Shown here piece after piece: positions 38,801-51,000 of a stretch of 64,000 nucleotides of DNA. Position 1 is the stretch's first letter, and each line of letters begins with the position of its first letter. A program made the translations under genes and the position numbers. The stretch covers positions 2,654,771-2,718,770 of the forward strand of contig NW_020170382.1 in the NCBI RefSeq assembly GCF_000524195.1, written 5' to 3'. This DNA comes from Echinococcus granulosus (Eukaryota > Platyhelminthes > Cestoda > Cyclophyllidea > Taeniidae). The notes below the pieces were generated by a model that was not told the DNA's origin, made no database searches, and saw nothing but the letters and a program-made list of their open reading frames with translations.

Positions 38801-38918
38801 CCTCCGCATCAATTGAATTCTCAATAAGTTCTTTTATAGCAATACCCAGCGTAACAACGACTTGACTTGAGCATAATTTGTGGACAGATTGTGCATCAAG
38901 CGTTCTAACAGACGACAT
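31855..38918 (-). CDS. PMS2: PMS2 mismatch-repair endonuclease (MutL-alpha), complete, 16 exons
   Basis: PMS2 pairs with MLH1 as MutL-alpha, the ATP-dependent nicking enzyme of nuclear mismatch repair. Exons in transcript order: 38918-38789, 38756-38670, 38637-38535, 38472-38194, 38149-38071, 38037-37937, 37896-37646, 36299-35941, 35899-35730, 34705-34538, 34040-33940, 33875-33807, 33735-33698, 32200-32096, 32022-31987, 31929-31855. Every junction is GT-AG and phase-consistent, giving 716 codons plus TAG. The ATG at 38918 is chosen because the N-terminus then aligns with the family after a short tail. Human PMS2 is 862 residues; the difference lies in a shorter central linker. All key motifs are intact (see domain entries). 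Six introns are 32-44 nt. The exon at 34040 was preferred over an earlier AG at 34062 because it restores the family spacing and a better pyrimidine tract. Confidence 0.95.
35941..38918 (-). other. PMS2: PMS2 GHKL ATPase, transducer domain and linker
   Basis: Exons 1-8 encode the N-terminal half (residues 1-463). ATPase motifs are the catalytic-Glu helix KELIENSID (Glu30, metal-binding Asn34), DDGLG (residues 59-63), GFRGEA (94-99) and GTRL (121-124). The transducer domain follows with VGRSSADRQF, INGRPCD and the SPDKRQLL block, which begins just after the splice at 36299. The remainder of the 36299-35941 exon is a Pro/Ser/Ala-rich linker, presumably disordered. The long intron 36300-37645 has no recognisable content. 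Confidence 0.93.
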
Positions 38919-39965
38919 CTACACCCAACGAAGCACCTTGAACTTAGCTAAATACAGCGGGAGTCACAAGACAAGCTACCGGCGGGATTAGTGAAACAAG
39001 ACTAATCTTTTGATATTATTATCAATTTCAGCTGAACACCAAATTAAATGCTCGTTTTCTTTCGAAATAAAGGGATGCAAAGTATTCTGCTACCTACGGT
39101 TAGTTATAGCATAGAAGGAAATGAAGACTTTAGGCTTCCACATTCCAAAGCATTTTTGTTTTGTACATTTATGTTTTACACACTGGACTTCACTTAGGTG
39201 AGCAATTATTTCACAAGTTTAGCATCAACTTTTATTAGTTTAAGAGCCTAAAATAAACCACACATTGCATGCCTTCTAGAGAGCCATAGATTTAAAAAAC
39301 ATAAATGGCACTTTGACTCTGCAACATTATGACAAAATATACACTCCTGGAGAGGTTGCGAAAATACTGCAAGGCGGAAAGTAACATCTCCGCCAAACCA
39401 CTTAAAACTAAATGATATCTCTTAGGTCTTAAAAACACCCGAGTTAGTAATGTGTGAGGAATATGGTAAAATTTGCGTGGAAGGGATTCCAAAGCAATAA
39501 CTTATCCATCGTAAAATGGATTAGTGAGTTAAGTATGCATAAAAAATGCAGCGATTTGTGTATGGTCGGAATAACAAATATGACTTTATGTGAAAGTCGT
39601 TAGGATCACAGCGTGCAAAATGAGTAGTAAAAATGTTTGCATATTTAGCTGAAATGGACAAGCAATAATGATATTTATTGGGAGAAAAGGCTCTTAATAT
39701 GTTCGTAAACGGGCTTTTGTGCCGCTAAAATTTATGAATACAGCCAGATTTCTGCCTGCTCACAAAACATAGTAAATGATAAAATGTCTTAAATATATGT
39801 AGACCTTTGAGGGCCAGAATCTCATTATACTCACTCCTTTTTCCGGGTATTTTGGGAGTAACCACTTGACCTCGACCTTAAAATTGATTGCTATAGGATT
39901 TGTAGCGTTTTACATTTAAAAATTGCTGGTGCTCACGATCTATGGGAAAAACAAATATCATTTAA
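38919..39965. promoter_or_regulatory. Divergent intergenic region between PMS2 and CFAP57
   Basis: This 1,047-bp region lies between the two start codons and should contain both promoters and 5' UTRs. It is AT-rich. I see no convincing TATA box, RFX X-box or other named site, and no CpG-rich core. The regulatory assignment comes only from the head-to-head gene order. Confidence 0.45.
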
Positions 39966-42900
39966 ATGGCGTCGGGCATCGTTCAATTGACTAGAGCATT
40001 TGGATTTAGAACAGGGGTAGCCAATTCAATATCATTTAAGGACGAACATACAGTAATTTATCCTTGCGGTTCCAATCTAGTCCTCTATAATTTGGAGCGT
40101 AAAAGCCAGAAATTTATTCCAGGCTTAGAAAAAAGCAATGGAATGACTGCGATGGCAATGAGTCCTAACAGACGTTACGTTGCTATGGCTGAGAAAACCG
40201 ATGGGGGACCATGCATAGTTATCTATGATCTTGCATCCCTTAAGAGAAAAAAGCTTCTTCGGGGAACAGGTCTTATTACAGAGGGATTCGTCAGCATCGC
40301 CTTTTCTTCCGATTCTTTATATCTCGTTGCACAGGGCGGGGGGCCTGACTGGATTCTTATCTACTGGCAGTGGGAAAAAGCGAAACGTCTTTCTACCGTT
40401 CGCACTTCACAGGGAAATCCAATTCACCAAGTAAGTGCCTTACCATTTGAAACTAACTGTCTGTCAGATATCAGTTAGTTTGCATGACAGTACACAACTT
40501 TGTGTTACGGGGAAAGATACTTTCCGTACTTACAAATACAACGAGGAAGTGATCAAACCCATCGGCCATTGCAAAGTTGACCTCCACAACTTTCTGTGCC
40601 ATTCCTGGATAAATGATGAACGTATAGCTGTGGGCACCGAAAAGGGCACATGGATTTTGATTAATAATGGTGAACCTCTTGAAGAACATAGTATCAGTCG
40701 ACACCTAAACAAGGATATTGAGCAGATTGACGATAAGGAGTAGGCTTTAGTTTACTAAATTTTTGTAAAAACAGTCCTATGGAGTGTTTGGTTAATTTTA
40801 TCCCTTTATCTTAGGAGCTCACTTTCGAGTGAAATTCCAGGCGTAACATTAGAGGGTACGACTGCAATCGCCACCACATCCAAATTTGTATACGTGGCAT
40901 GTGGTCCAGGGCTGGTACATTGCTACAAATATAACACTAACGCTGATAAAAATGAAGAATGTAAACCCGGCAGACAAAAGAAGTCGGCCATTGAAAATGC
41001 TGGCGAGGAGACGTCCTACTATTTTCGAGTTAAGGAGATCCGAATCCCAACTGATCCCAACATGAGTACGGATACTGGATTATCAAGCAATCAGCTCATC
41101 ACTCAGCTTTGTGTAAGCCCAAAAATCACACGTAGTTAAATTTGAGCCCAATTGACTGTAATAAGCTTAATGTTTCTTCTAACGCAAACTTAGTAAGGTC
41201 GGTCATTTTGCAGCAGTATCTAGTTGTCATTGATAGAAATGATGAGCAACATTACGTGCAGCATTGATTGCAGGCAAAATTCTGTTGGCATGGGTTAAAA
41301 ATGACAGTCCTAAAAATTTCTGAAATTATGGTAAATTGCTATGGTTACAAGTCTTAAAGCCTATTTTTCAAAACAGTTTATTTAACTCACTCTTTCATGG
41401 TCTTCTGTTTTATAAGTTTTAAACTAAAATTTCAAAAAATTTCGAGTGCTTGAATTTGTCCGTTTCGTACCAATTGGTTTTGAATGCCACCATTATTGCT
41501 AATTTTATCAATAATATACAATATATAACAATGTAATGAATTTTTGCGCATCAGATAAGATGTTTGCTGAATAGCGCTTTCATGATACTTATTCGTCGAA
41601 ATGTCTTTACAAAGCTTAATTTAACCATTAAGGAAACAAGTATAGGTCACTTCAGTTAAATAAGTAGGCTTTAAAATACCTCACTTTGTCTTCCTTAGTA
41701 TTTATCACAAATACATCCACACACAAGATATCTACTTCCTTGAATGGAAGTATTGGTTTGCAGTGTGAGAAATATTGCTTTCTCTGACGACAAAATTTAG
41801 TATATTTGTTATGAAATTTGCTTTCTTGTAATCATACAATATATTAAAATAATAATAGCAAGTAAACAGCCTTCTTTATTAGAATATGGAGGCTGAGTTG
41901 TACAGCACGACCGACGCTAGTTCATTGCTCTCCCCCACAGATCAATCCGTCAGAGGAGACGCTGATCGCGAGCACTGCTTCGCACCAGCTCTATGCCTAT
42001 TCACTATTCACGTCAGAGTTGGGTGCAGGAGTCGGCGTGGTCGGAAGGGATGAGGAGGGTGACGGCAAAGCGGTGCGCATCGATCAGTCTACCAGGCGCC
42101 GACGCTTGTCCGTGGATGCTACGGTGGCGGAGGAGGAGGAGGAGAAAGGCATCGCTGTGGACTACTTCCGTCTTATGACGCAATCATTTCACGAGGGTAA
42201 AATCGTAGGCCTCGACATCTGCTCACGCAAACCCCTCATCGCCACCTGCTCTACTGATCACACTGTGCGTATCTGGAACTTTGAGACAAAGTGAGCTTCC
42301 TTACAGTTCTTACTGTCTAACCCGCCCAGACTCCTGCCATCACTGACATAAAATCAAAGTTACTAGCATAACCATCGGAACTGCAACCACCGACGTAACC
42401 AGAGCAATCGTTGTCACAACAAAAACATGTCCACCATCAAAAAAATCACCAGAAATACCACTTTTACTGCATAAGAACATGTATTTCTACTGAAACTGTC
42501 TCCACCTAGCTTAGCATTGCCGTACAGTCGTTATTACTGCTGCTAGTACCACTATTATTGATACCATTTTAATGTTTTTGCTCTTTGCAGTAAGCTTGAG
42601 CTCTATAAGGAGTTTGCAGAGGAAACCTACAGCATAGCCTTGCATCCCTTGGGTCACTTCGTTCTAGTAGGCTTCAGTGACAAGTTGCGCCTTATGAACC
42701 TTCTTATCGACGATATTCGAACCTTCAAGGAGTTCCCCATTCGTGGGTGCAAGGAGGTAAGTTTTGCAAGCACAAGTCCATGTAGGTAGCACCGTACACA
42801 AATTAGTGATTTTCATGACGTTTGTGTCACAGTAAAAATGCTAACAGTGGAATCACAGAGATAATAATTTTAAGAGGAAGAAATTATGGGAGAAAAGGAT

Positions 42901-45062
42901 TAGAATGGGATAATTTAATTTAGTACATTAAATGCATAGAGTATTATGAGAAACTTAAGGCTATAAATCAAAAGAAAAAGATGAGCGGATTAAAATTTTA
43001 GAGACTGGTGACCCAATAGAAGTGTATTCATTTCAAGAAACCATGGAAGAACTAAACTCAACAAATTCCGACAAATTTTTAACATCAGCTCAAAATCTTT
43101 TTAAAGGTTATTTTTCAGACTTAAAGAGCCATGAATAGCATGCAGTGGAATCAAAACCCACAAAGCGTTGGAAAAAGAAAACATTGAAATTTGACCAAAA
43201 ACATTCAGTGACATCTCTAGGAAACTTACGCTTTGGGTTTGCCAAAGTGAATTACTTTCGAAAACCGCAAAGACCCCGGATCAGATTGAACCACACTTTT
43301 GCTCCTGAGCGATAGTTGGAGAGCAGTTTAGTTGGCCAACAAAATAAAGCAGATCTACGACAGGGCAACTTAAGAATACAAATATTACAATAAAAGCACC
43401 CCTTAAAATACAGTTGCAAAAATATAGGCTGTAGGTTTTTACGCATAACTTTCAATCATTTAAAGAGGCGTATCTTCAATCAAACTTTGGTTTCGTTCTA
43501 GAGATTTGTTCAGTGATTTGCATTTAGCATAATTAGCATTGCGATACCTTCAGATGAATTAAAAACCTTAATCATGACTTTGATGGGAAGAAGGATGTAC
43601 AGTGTTCTTACACCAGTTTCAAATAATGTGCCGAAATTCAGTTTAACAGAATACTATCATGAATCTAGCTGTAACTGTGGTGAACATTCACATGCTTCGT
43701 TCCCTCTTGCAGTGCGCATTCAGTAATGGTGGGCATCTTTTCGCAGCGGTGCAGGGCAATAACATTCAGCTCTACTCCTCCACAAGTTTTGTCCTCATCA
43801 ACACACTGAAAGCGCACAATGGGAAGATCCGTTGTTTGCTGTGGAGCACAGATGACAACAAGCTCATTTCCTGTGGTATGGACGGTGCAGTCTACGAGTG
43901 GGACCCCTATACCGGCAAGCCGCTTATTTTAAATGCATTATGACTTATTTTCTAGATGTTTTTCTTTGAACGTGAAAAGTGTTGCAATGTCCACCCCTCT
44001 TTTTACTGAAATTACCAAAAACTTTCTTATTTCCACTTTCTACTTTAGAAATAACTGGTTTTTTTTTCGGGATTCGGCGACTAGCGCAGTCTTTAATAGG
44101 CTGCAAAGTCAGATCTAATAGTTAAAAGGCATTTTCTCTATTCCTATAATCTGGAAACTCAACAACATACACAACTTGTTCAACGCTTTTACTGAAATCC
44201 ATCATATGGTGATTATCACTTCTAAAATGTTTATAATGAACCGCCAAATACGCTCATAAGGAATTTAAGTAGGGGTAAAAATGAATTTGATGTGGGATCG
44301 TAGGCCCTCATTTTTGCTACCCAAATGTACACTATCTTATCATTGAAGTAGGTACAAAATAAATTTCAAATATTACCGTTTCCTCTTTATTCATCAGTGT
44401 ATTGTGTTCACTTGAAATGAGCTTAAATTTGAAACGATTTGCATAAGACATATATTTTTTTCGTAAATTGCAATTTAGCACTATTATGAGTAAAAAATAA
44501 GCCAGGTTTTGAGGTTTTAGGCAAAAGAGTGAACGAAAACGTGATGAAGTCATGCAGTTACAGCTGTGTCACAGCCACAGAGGATGCCAAGACGAGCTAC
44601 GCTGTTGGGTCGGACCGTAAAGTGAAGGAGATAACAGATTCTACCGTGCGTTTAGAGCATTGCTGCAATCTTGCCTACTAGTGCAACTTTAGTAAAATCT
44701 ACAGTGACAAACTAATTTTCCGCCAGATAACATTAGAGGTGGATTCTGAGGACATGCTGCTCACAACGATCGCGCTATCACGCAGCGGTCGAATACTTAT
44801 TTGTGGTGGACAGGAGGGCCACGTGCGCTCCTACCGTTTTCCCTTTTCGAACCACAACATTTGGGAAGATTACGTAGGCCACTGTGACTCAATTGTGAAG
44901 ATGCGAATCACTCTAAATGACGAGTACCTCGTCACTGTTTCCAACGACAGCTCCATCATGGTGTGGGTGCTACAAGAACGGGACACTCGAAATGTAAAAA
45001 TTGAGAGAGATGTATTGTGGGCTGAGGAGGTGCTCATTACTCGCTCCGATTTGGAGGAAAAG
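39966..45062 (+). other. CFAP57: CFAP57 WD40 beta-propeller region
   Basis: Exons 1-8 encode residues 1-738, expected to form tandem WD40 propellers. Clear blocks are [45 protein letters not shown] (two adjoining motifs), [23 protein letters not shown], and SNDSSIMVW. Relative to vertebrates, residues about 372-415 (42019-42150) are an inserted loop with an RRRRLS site followed by a Glu run. The exon 44521-44645 carries CSYSCVT and [10 protein letters not shown], matching the family. Introns 41113-41940, 42757-43712 and 43915-44520 hold no recognised element. Confidence 0.92.
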
Positions 45063-48000
45063 GTGAGTGGGAAGTGGTATTCAAAATGTGATTGGTAGCT
45101 GAGGCAATACAGGGTATTAAAAACTCAGACGAAACAGTTGCTAACATTATGAAAATATTCGATGCAAAGAGAACACAAATGGATAAAGGCTATAAGAGTA
45201 GTGAATACCCTTATGCAAAAATTTTTTGTTATTGTTTGAAAGAGAAGGCATCAACCCTGAAAATGGTCGTTTCATTTGGTTTTAACCTTATGTCCAAGTG
45301 ACGTGGACCTAAGTAACTATAATAAGTAATTTTTAGACAAAAATTTAAGTACCAAATAATACTATACCGCTCATTGCCACGTTAATGAATTCTAATTAAT
45401 GCATTTTAAGTTTTTAGGTTAAGAAACCATAGATTTGTTAAAGTGAACTCCATTCTTGTATAATTTACTGTTTTGTCGATGAGAAAATTTGGTAAATCTA
45501 TTGGAGACATGGTCAGAATTCCACGTTAGATTACAACTTCAGCATTTCATTCTAGGCTTACGACTTGGCCTCTAACTTTAGGGTACCAGTTGGCCAACTT
45601 TTGGAACAATTTTTGCTGGTAGATTTGTCGTATTCGTCGTTTTAAAAACTGCATGTTTGTTGAAGGGTAAGAACCAAAAAAGTGCAGTTATAATCAGGTA
45701 CTCTTACTGGCCTAAATGGCCGAAACCCACTAAAAATAACCTACTTAAGAGGTTTATTTGATTTTTAAGCATTCCCTTGATGTGAAAAATGTTTATTATG
45801 CTCCTCGAAGAGCTAAAACATTGTTTATGGCACTCAAACTATCTCCGATGCCATATGAGTTACACAATTATAGAAATGATTCTATTTTCTACGCAGGGAA
45901 TGGTTGAATGGCAAATCGAATTGTAGAAGATGGGGGCCATCATTCGCATTATTTTACGTTGAACTTCAGGTGATAAATTGCGTGATTTTTCAACTTGGAC
46001 ATAATTTATTGCCTCCAGAATATGGGAATGTTAGAGCTAAGGACACGCGTGGATGAGCTGAAGATGGAGAACGAGTATCAGTTGCGTCTAAAGGATATGA
46101 ACTACAGCGAGCGCATCAAAGAGTTGACAGAAAAGTTTATCAAGGAGATGGAAGCCCTCCGTGTGAAGAACCAGACTCTGCAGCTAGAGAAGGATCGCGA
46201 GGAGGCACGTCACAGTGAGGAGAAGCAAGAGATAATGGAGTTGCACAGCCGCGAGCTCAAGGAGCTCGAGATTACCTCCAGTCAACAGATGAGTCTGGAG
46301 GTAGAGAAGAATGCCGAGTTACAGGAGAAGGCGCAGAAGATGCAGGAGTCCTACGAGAGTCAAATTGCGGAAATGACCACGGCGAAGGAGAAGATGTTGG
46401 AGGAATTGACAACGTTCTTCGAGACCAAGTTGAATGAGAAGACCCAGTTAATGGAGGTCCTGAAGAAAGAAAATAGGGAGCAAGTGACAGAGCATGAGGT
46501 GACCAAGAGGTTGATTGAGGAGGACGCCGACAAAGAGATTTTGGACCTAAAGACGCAGTACGAGCGGCGGTTAAGGGAGGAGAGAGAGCTGATTGCGCGT
46601 CTACGTGGAGAGTCGGGTATCATGAAGAAAAAGTTTGCCAGTCTTCAGAAGGAGATCGATGAGCACATGGAGGAGTTGAAGAAGTCTCATGGAGAGACTC
46701 AGAAGTTAAACAACGTGATTCGTGGCCAAGAGCGCGATATTCAGGGCCTAAAGAAAGAGATTCAGGAGAGAGACGAAACCATTCAGGATAAGGTGAGGGT
46801 ACTGTTCCCACAAGTCATTCACCCTTCAAGTTATATGTGATCAAAAGTAACTCATAATATAAAAGCTTTTTGTTGCCTTGGCAATCAGTGAAAATGCGAA
46901 ATTCGAGTAACTTTAAAGTTAAAAGTTAAAATAGGCCTTAATTTTAACGGAACAATGGCGATCTATTCTTTCAACTGATTTTTTAAAGCTGTTTAAAAGA
47001 AGAACTTCGGTTTTACCTACAAAGGGCTTTTAAATTCATCTGTCGAAGTGGGCGAATTTTTTAAGTGTTTGGCATATGCAGTTTCACTCTTTAGTAACAT
47101 TTAAATTCATGCCTCTTCTATGGAAGACTAATGTACTATTTATAGCTAATAAGAGATTTTGGCTACAAAATGAAGCTTAAGCGCCTTAGCTAATGAATTT
47201 CTCTCCGCAATTCTGCAAATTGATCCGGATGACTTGAATAAATTTGAATCTCTCTACTCATTAACTCCTACATTCAGCATTTGAAAATAGGAGGAATCTA
47301 TTTCTAACATGATAAACTTTGCTTTCATTATTCATTTAAATCAAACGGCTTCAAATTCCCAAAATCCGGTAGTTTATCAAAGGAAATGTATCCATATATT
47401 TAATTAGGCATTCCATGCTTTTAAATGGTCCTACCAACGAGCACCAGAATTTAGTGTCCTAAGATCAACCGCTTCCTAGGACCTTAAATATAAATGTTTC
47501 CGCTGTATTCTAGGAGAAGAGGATATACGACTTAAAGAAGAAAAATCAGGAGCTAGAGAAGTACAAGTTCGTGCTCTCCTACAAGATAGCCGAGTTGAAA
47601 CAGCAGATAGAGCCTCGGGAGAATGACATTAGGAACTACAAGGAGCAAATTCGGGAGGTATGTTGTTCGCCTTTGCCTCAAACACGTTCACGCAGAGAGG
47701 AAGGACGACGAGATGTCACGCAAAGCCATAGTCTGTGGGTGAGGGGCGGAGGTGAGGAAGGAGAAATGAGTAATTCACGGAAAACTGTCCCGTTTTTTAA
47801 TGATTCACTTACACTATGGAAAGGGTCGTGCTGTGTGGGTAGGGTGATGAGGCATGGGAATGGCGATATAGAGGGGGCTCAGTTATATGTTTTTACTTGA
47901 CAGACGTCTGTTATTTGGTCACATATCTGCCTCGCTAAACAGTCAGTAGATAATTGCAGGGCTTTCCCCAAAATCACGTCAGCTACTACAACACGCAAAG

Positions 48001-51000
48001 GTGGCCGGGCATAGCTATTTATTTTTCGTTGACTTCACTTTCGTTTTGTCACCATAAAAAAGTGGAAGACCTAATAGCTTTTTTCAATCATATGTCGTTA
48101 CCCATGAAGTCTTCTACTCATTTTAACCATTCATTGCGATATAAACTTTACCAGATTTGGAAGTTTTTTAGCAAAGAAAAATTATTTTTTAATCCACCGC
48201 ACTAAATGCAAATGGGTAATGACTGGCCTTCGGGGAATATTGCTAGCTTGCGCTGCCCTAGTTTATTGAAGAACTGCCCAAAATCCCCGTAGGTGATAAA
48301 ATTCTGCAGAAATTTTCTACCGAAAGTAGGTCAGCGGAGCAAAACTTGCTTTTGGATATGTAACATCATTTTAAAGATGAAACTGTTTCCCGGTTACAGT
48401 GGAGGCTGTTGATCGTATTTGGTGAAGAGTTCACCACCAATAGACTAGCATAATAAGTGTGCAATTTTCCCAAAGTTGGCCCATAGTTTTCCAATGGAAT
48501 CGACTTTGACATGCTTAACTGAGGGTGGCTACTGCCAACAATCTAAGTTTGTAATTGATACGTTTTTACTTAGAGACGCGTTCATGAATTCATTCAAGGC
48601 GGAAAACTAAGTTCGTGTAAGTTAATCAAGGCATATAATCCATTTTCGAACTGTCAACCAGTAAGCTATTAACGAAACTTGATAATTTAATCGGCCGAAT
48701 TCTTGAAGTGGTACTTCAGCCGATCTCACCTCTATTTTTCGCTCAACAAACGATATTAATGCATGATTTTCTTTACTGGCTGCAAATAATCTCGCAACAA
48801 CTGCTTTATGTCTGTTTCATCTATAAACTAATTACAGGTAATCCTGTTATAGTCAGAAGGAAATACGCTGCAATTACAATCGCATTGGATAGTGGGTGCC
48901 AAATTACCACCACAGCTCAAAAGTTTTACTACTTTAATAAATCTCTGGTACTCAAAACTACATCAGACGTAGTTAGCAATGGAACAAGAACATGCTAATT
49001 CCGTTGCCTTGTTCTTATCCCAACCAATCTATTTGTGACGTGATTTGGTGCAGTGTCTTAGTATGAACCGGAAAAGAGTGTGTGAATGTGTCACGATTCC
49101 GATCAAGAGTGGAAATCTAATCTGCAAATTGTATTTCTCACCTGAAGTCTACGGCTCTAAATTAACGTCTTACGATTAGATCGAGAAAGTGCCATATCCG
49201 GGAGGAGCTTTGGTGTCTACAGAAAAATAAGTTTGAACTGTGTAAGCAGATGGAATTATTTCCGTATAGATGCTAATCTACTATGTCTTGCTGCCTTACA
49301 GATGGAAAGTGAACTGGAACGTTTCAACCAACAGAATGGAGCCTTGGATCTTAGCATCGAGGAGTTGAAAGAGAAGCTCAAATCCACCGTAGGCGAGCTG
49401 AAGGCAGAGCGTCAGCTAAGACGCAATATCCAAGCTACCGTTCGGCGCTTCCGCATCGATCTCTACAACGTTGTTGGCAAGATTCAGGAGCCCAAAGCTC
49501 TTAAGGAGAGCATCGTTGAGCTCTATAAGAAACACATTCAAAATGATGTGGTAGGTTACTGCGAAATCATTCTTCCTATTTCTTGAAAGACATTTTGCAC
49601 GAAGGTCGTATTTTATTGGAAACGCTAGTTTTGTACGGGCGCATCTAGGAGATACTTCGACACCTTTAAGGAGTCAATTTAAGTTGTGCTAATTGTCTCG
49701 TTGAAAGCGTTTTGTATACCTACCTCGCATAGTGTGTGGAACCAATTCTGCACAAAATGCTTTAATTATTTCGGCTACTGAGATCAAGACCCAACGAAAG
49801 CTCAGTTCTCATCCCTTTGATGAATTTTAACAAATAAAATTACTAGCCGAATATTTATACCTAAGACAAGATCTGTTCGCATCCCATCTTTCTCCATGAA
49901 TATTAATCTTTTAAACAATGTTTTCTGACATACCTTTTAAGTTGCACTGCACCTCTAGACTGAACGATGCACTAGATTAAAGTAGTTTTATTCTACGGAG
50001 AAAGTGCTTTTTAAATAAAAGTGATTGGTCTCAGAAGTGTGAATAAGAGAATGTGAAGATTGTGGAAGGAAGAAGTTATTTGTTGAAATCCATTATTGAT
50101 ATTTCAAATTTGTGCCAGTTAACTAAAAGTGTGCTAGAATAGTGGTGTCGTTCCTACACACAGTCAGGCCAAATGCGCAACAGTACTTTGTTTTGTTTTT
50201 GCACGGATATTGCTCTATGATTGCTTCCTCCTCCTCACTAGTAAAATTCAAAGCAAAGGGCCCGTTTTTAGATCATTTTACAACAAAATTAACTTTAGTA
50301 GGGTTTCCAAGCTTTTGAAAAGCGAGGTTCTGTAGGTGTCTAGTTGGGGTTCATGTTTAATCACTTTAGCGGTAACTCGAATAGCAGAAGAGTTATACAT
50401 GAAGAAGACGAAATGTTCCTATGAAACTTTGGCATAGCGGCTTAAACTATGCATGAAGCACAGCCAGATATTTATTTAAAATGCACAATACACTTAGGCA
50501 AAAATCTACAAAATAGTTTATCCTAAGAATTAGTAGATTTTAGGGCTTACCCTAGGTAATCTAGGTTACAGAAAAATCGGTCAAAACTAAATGGACCTAT
50601 AAGATTTTTTGCGAACTTTTAACCACAAAAATTAGAATTCTTCGAGGGTTCTTTTTCTGCGTCTTTAGTACGCTACTTTTTAGTGCCTAACTGGAAATAA
50701 TTCCGAATTCCGAGTTTTCACCTGTGTGAAACGTAAGAATGGTTATTTGAGCCTAACATAATGTCTGTGAAATGGTTGTGGTGTCCTAAAAATTAAACCA
50801 AAGTCATGGCCTGCTAAAGTTCCCATTTCATCAATTTGTTCCATAAGTATAAGTGAGAACAATAGCCCGGATAGTGGCAGCTCTGAAGGAAATTGCTTGT
50901 TCTATCTGCTTAATTTTACCCATACTAAGCTAAAAGCTTGAGTCGCACGTGGTCTCAATTGTTACTTGCTTCCAAGGGTTAGGTGCACGTCCATTAATGC

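Noticed and set aside
38919..39965. RFX X-box or TATA element for the ciliary gene CFAP57
   Set aside because: Scanned by eye for the GTTGCC-type inverted repeat and a positioned TATA box; no convincing match.
47658..47900. Open extension of CFAP57 exon 10 beyond its donor
   Set aside because: The family alignment passes directly from exon 10 to exon 11 via a good GTATGT donor; the extension is intron read-through.
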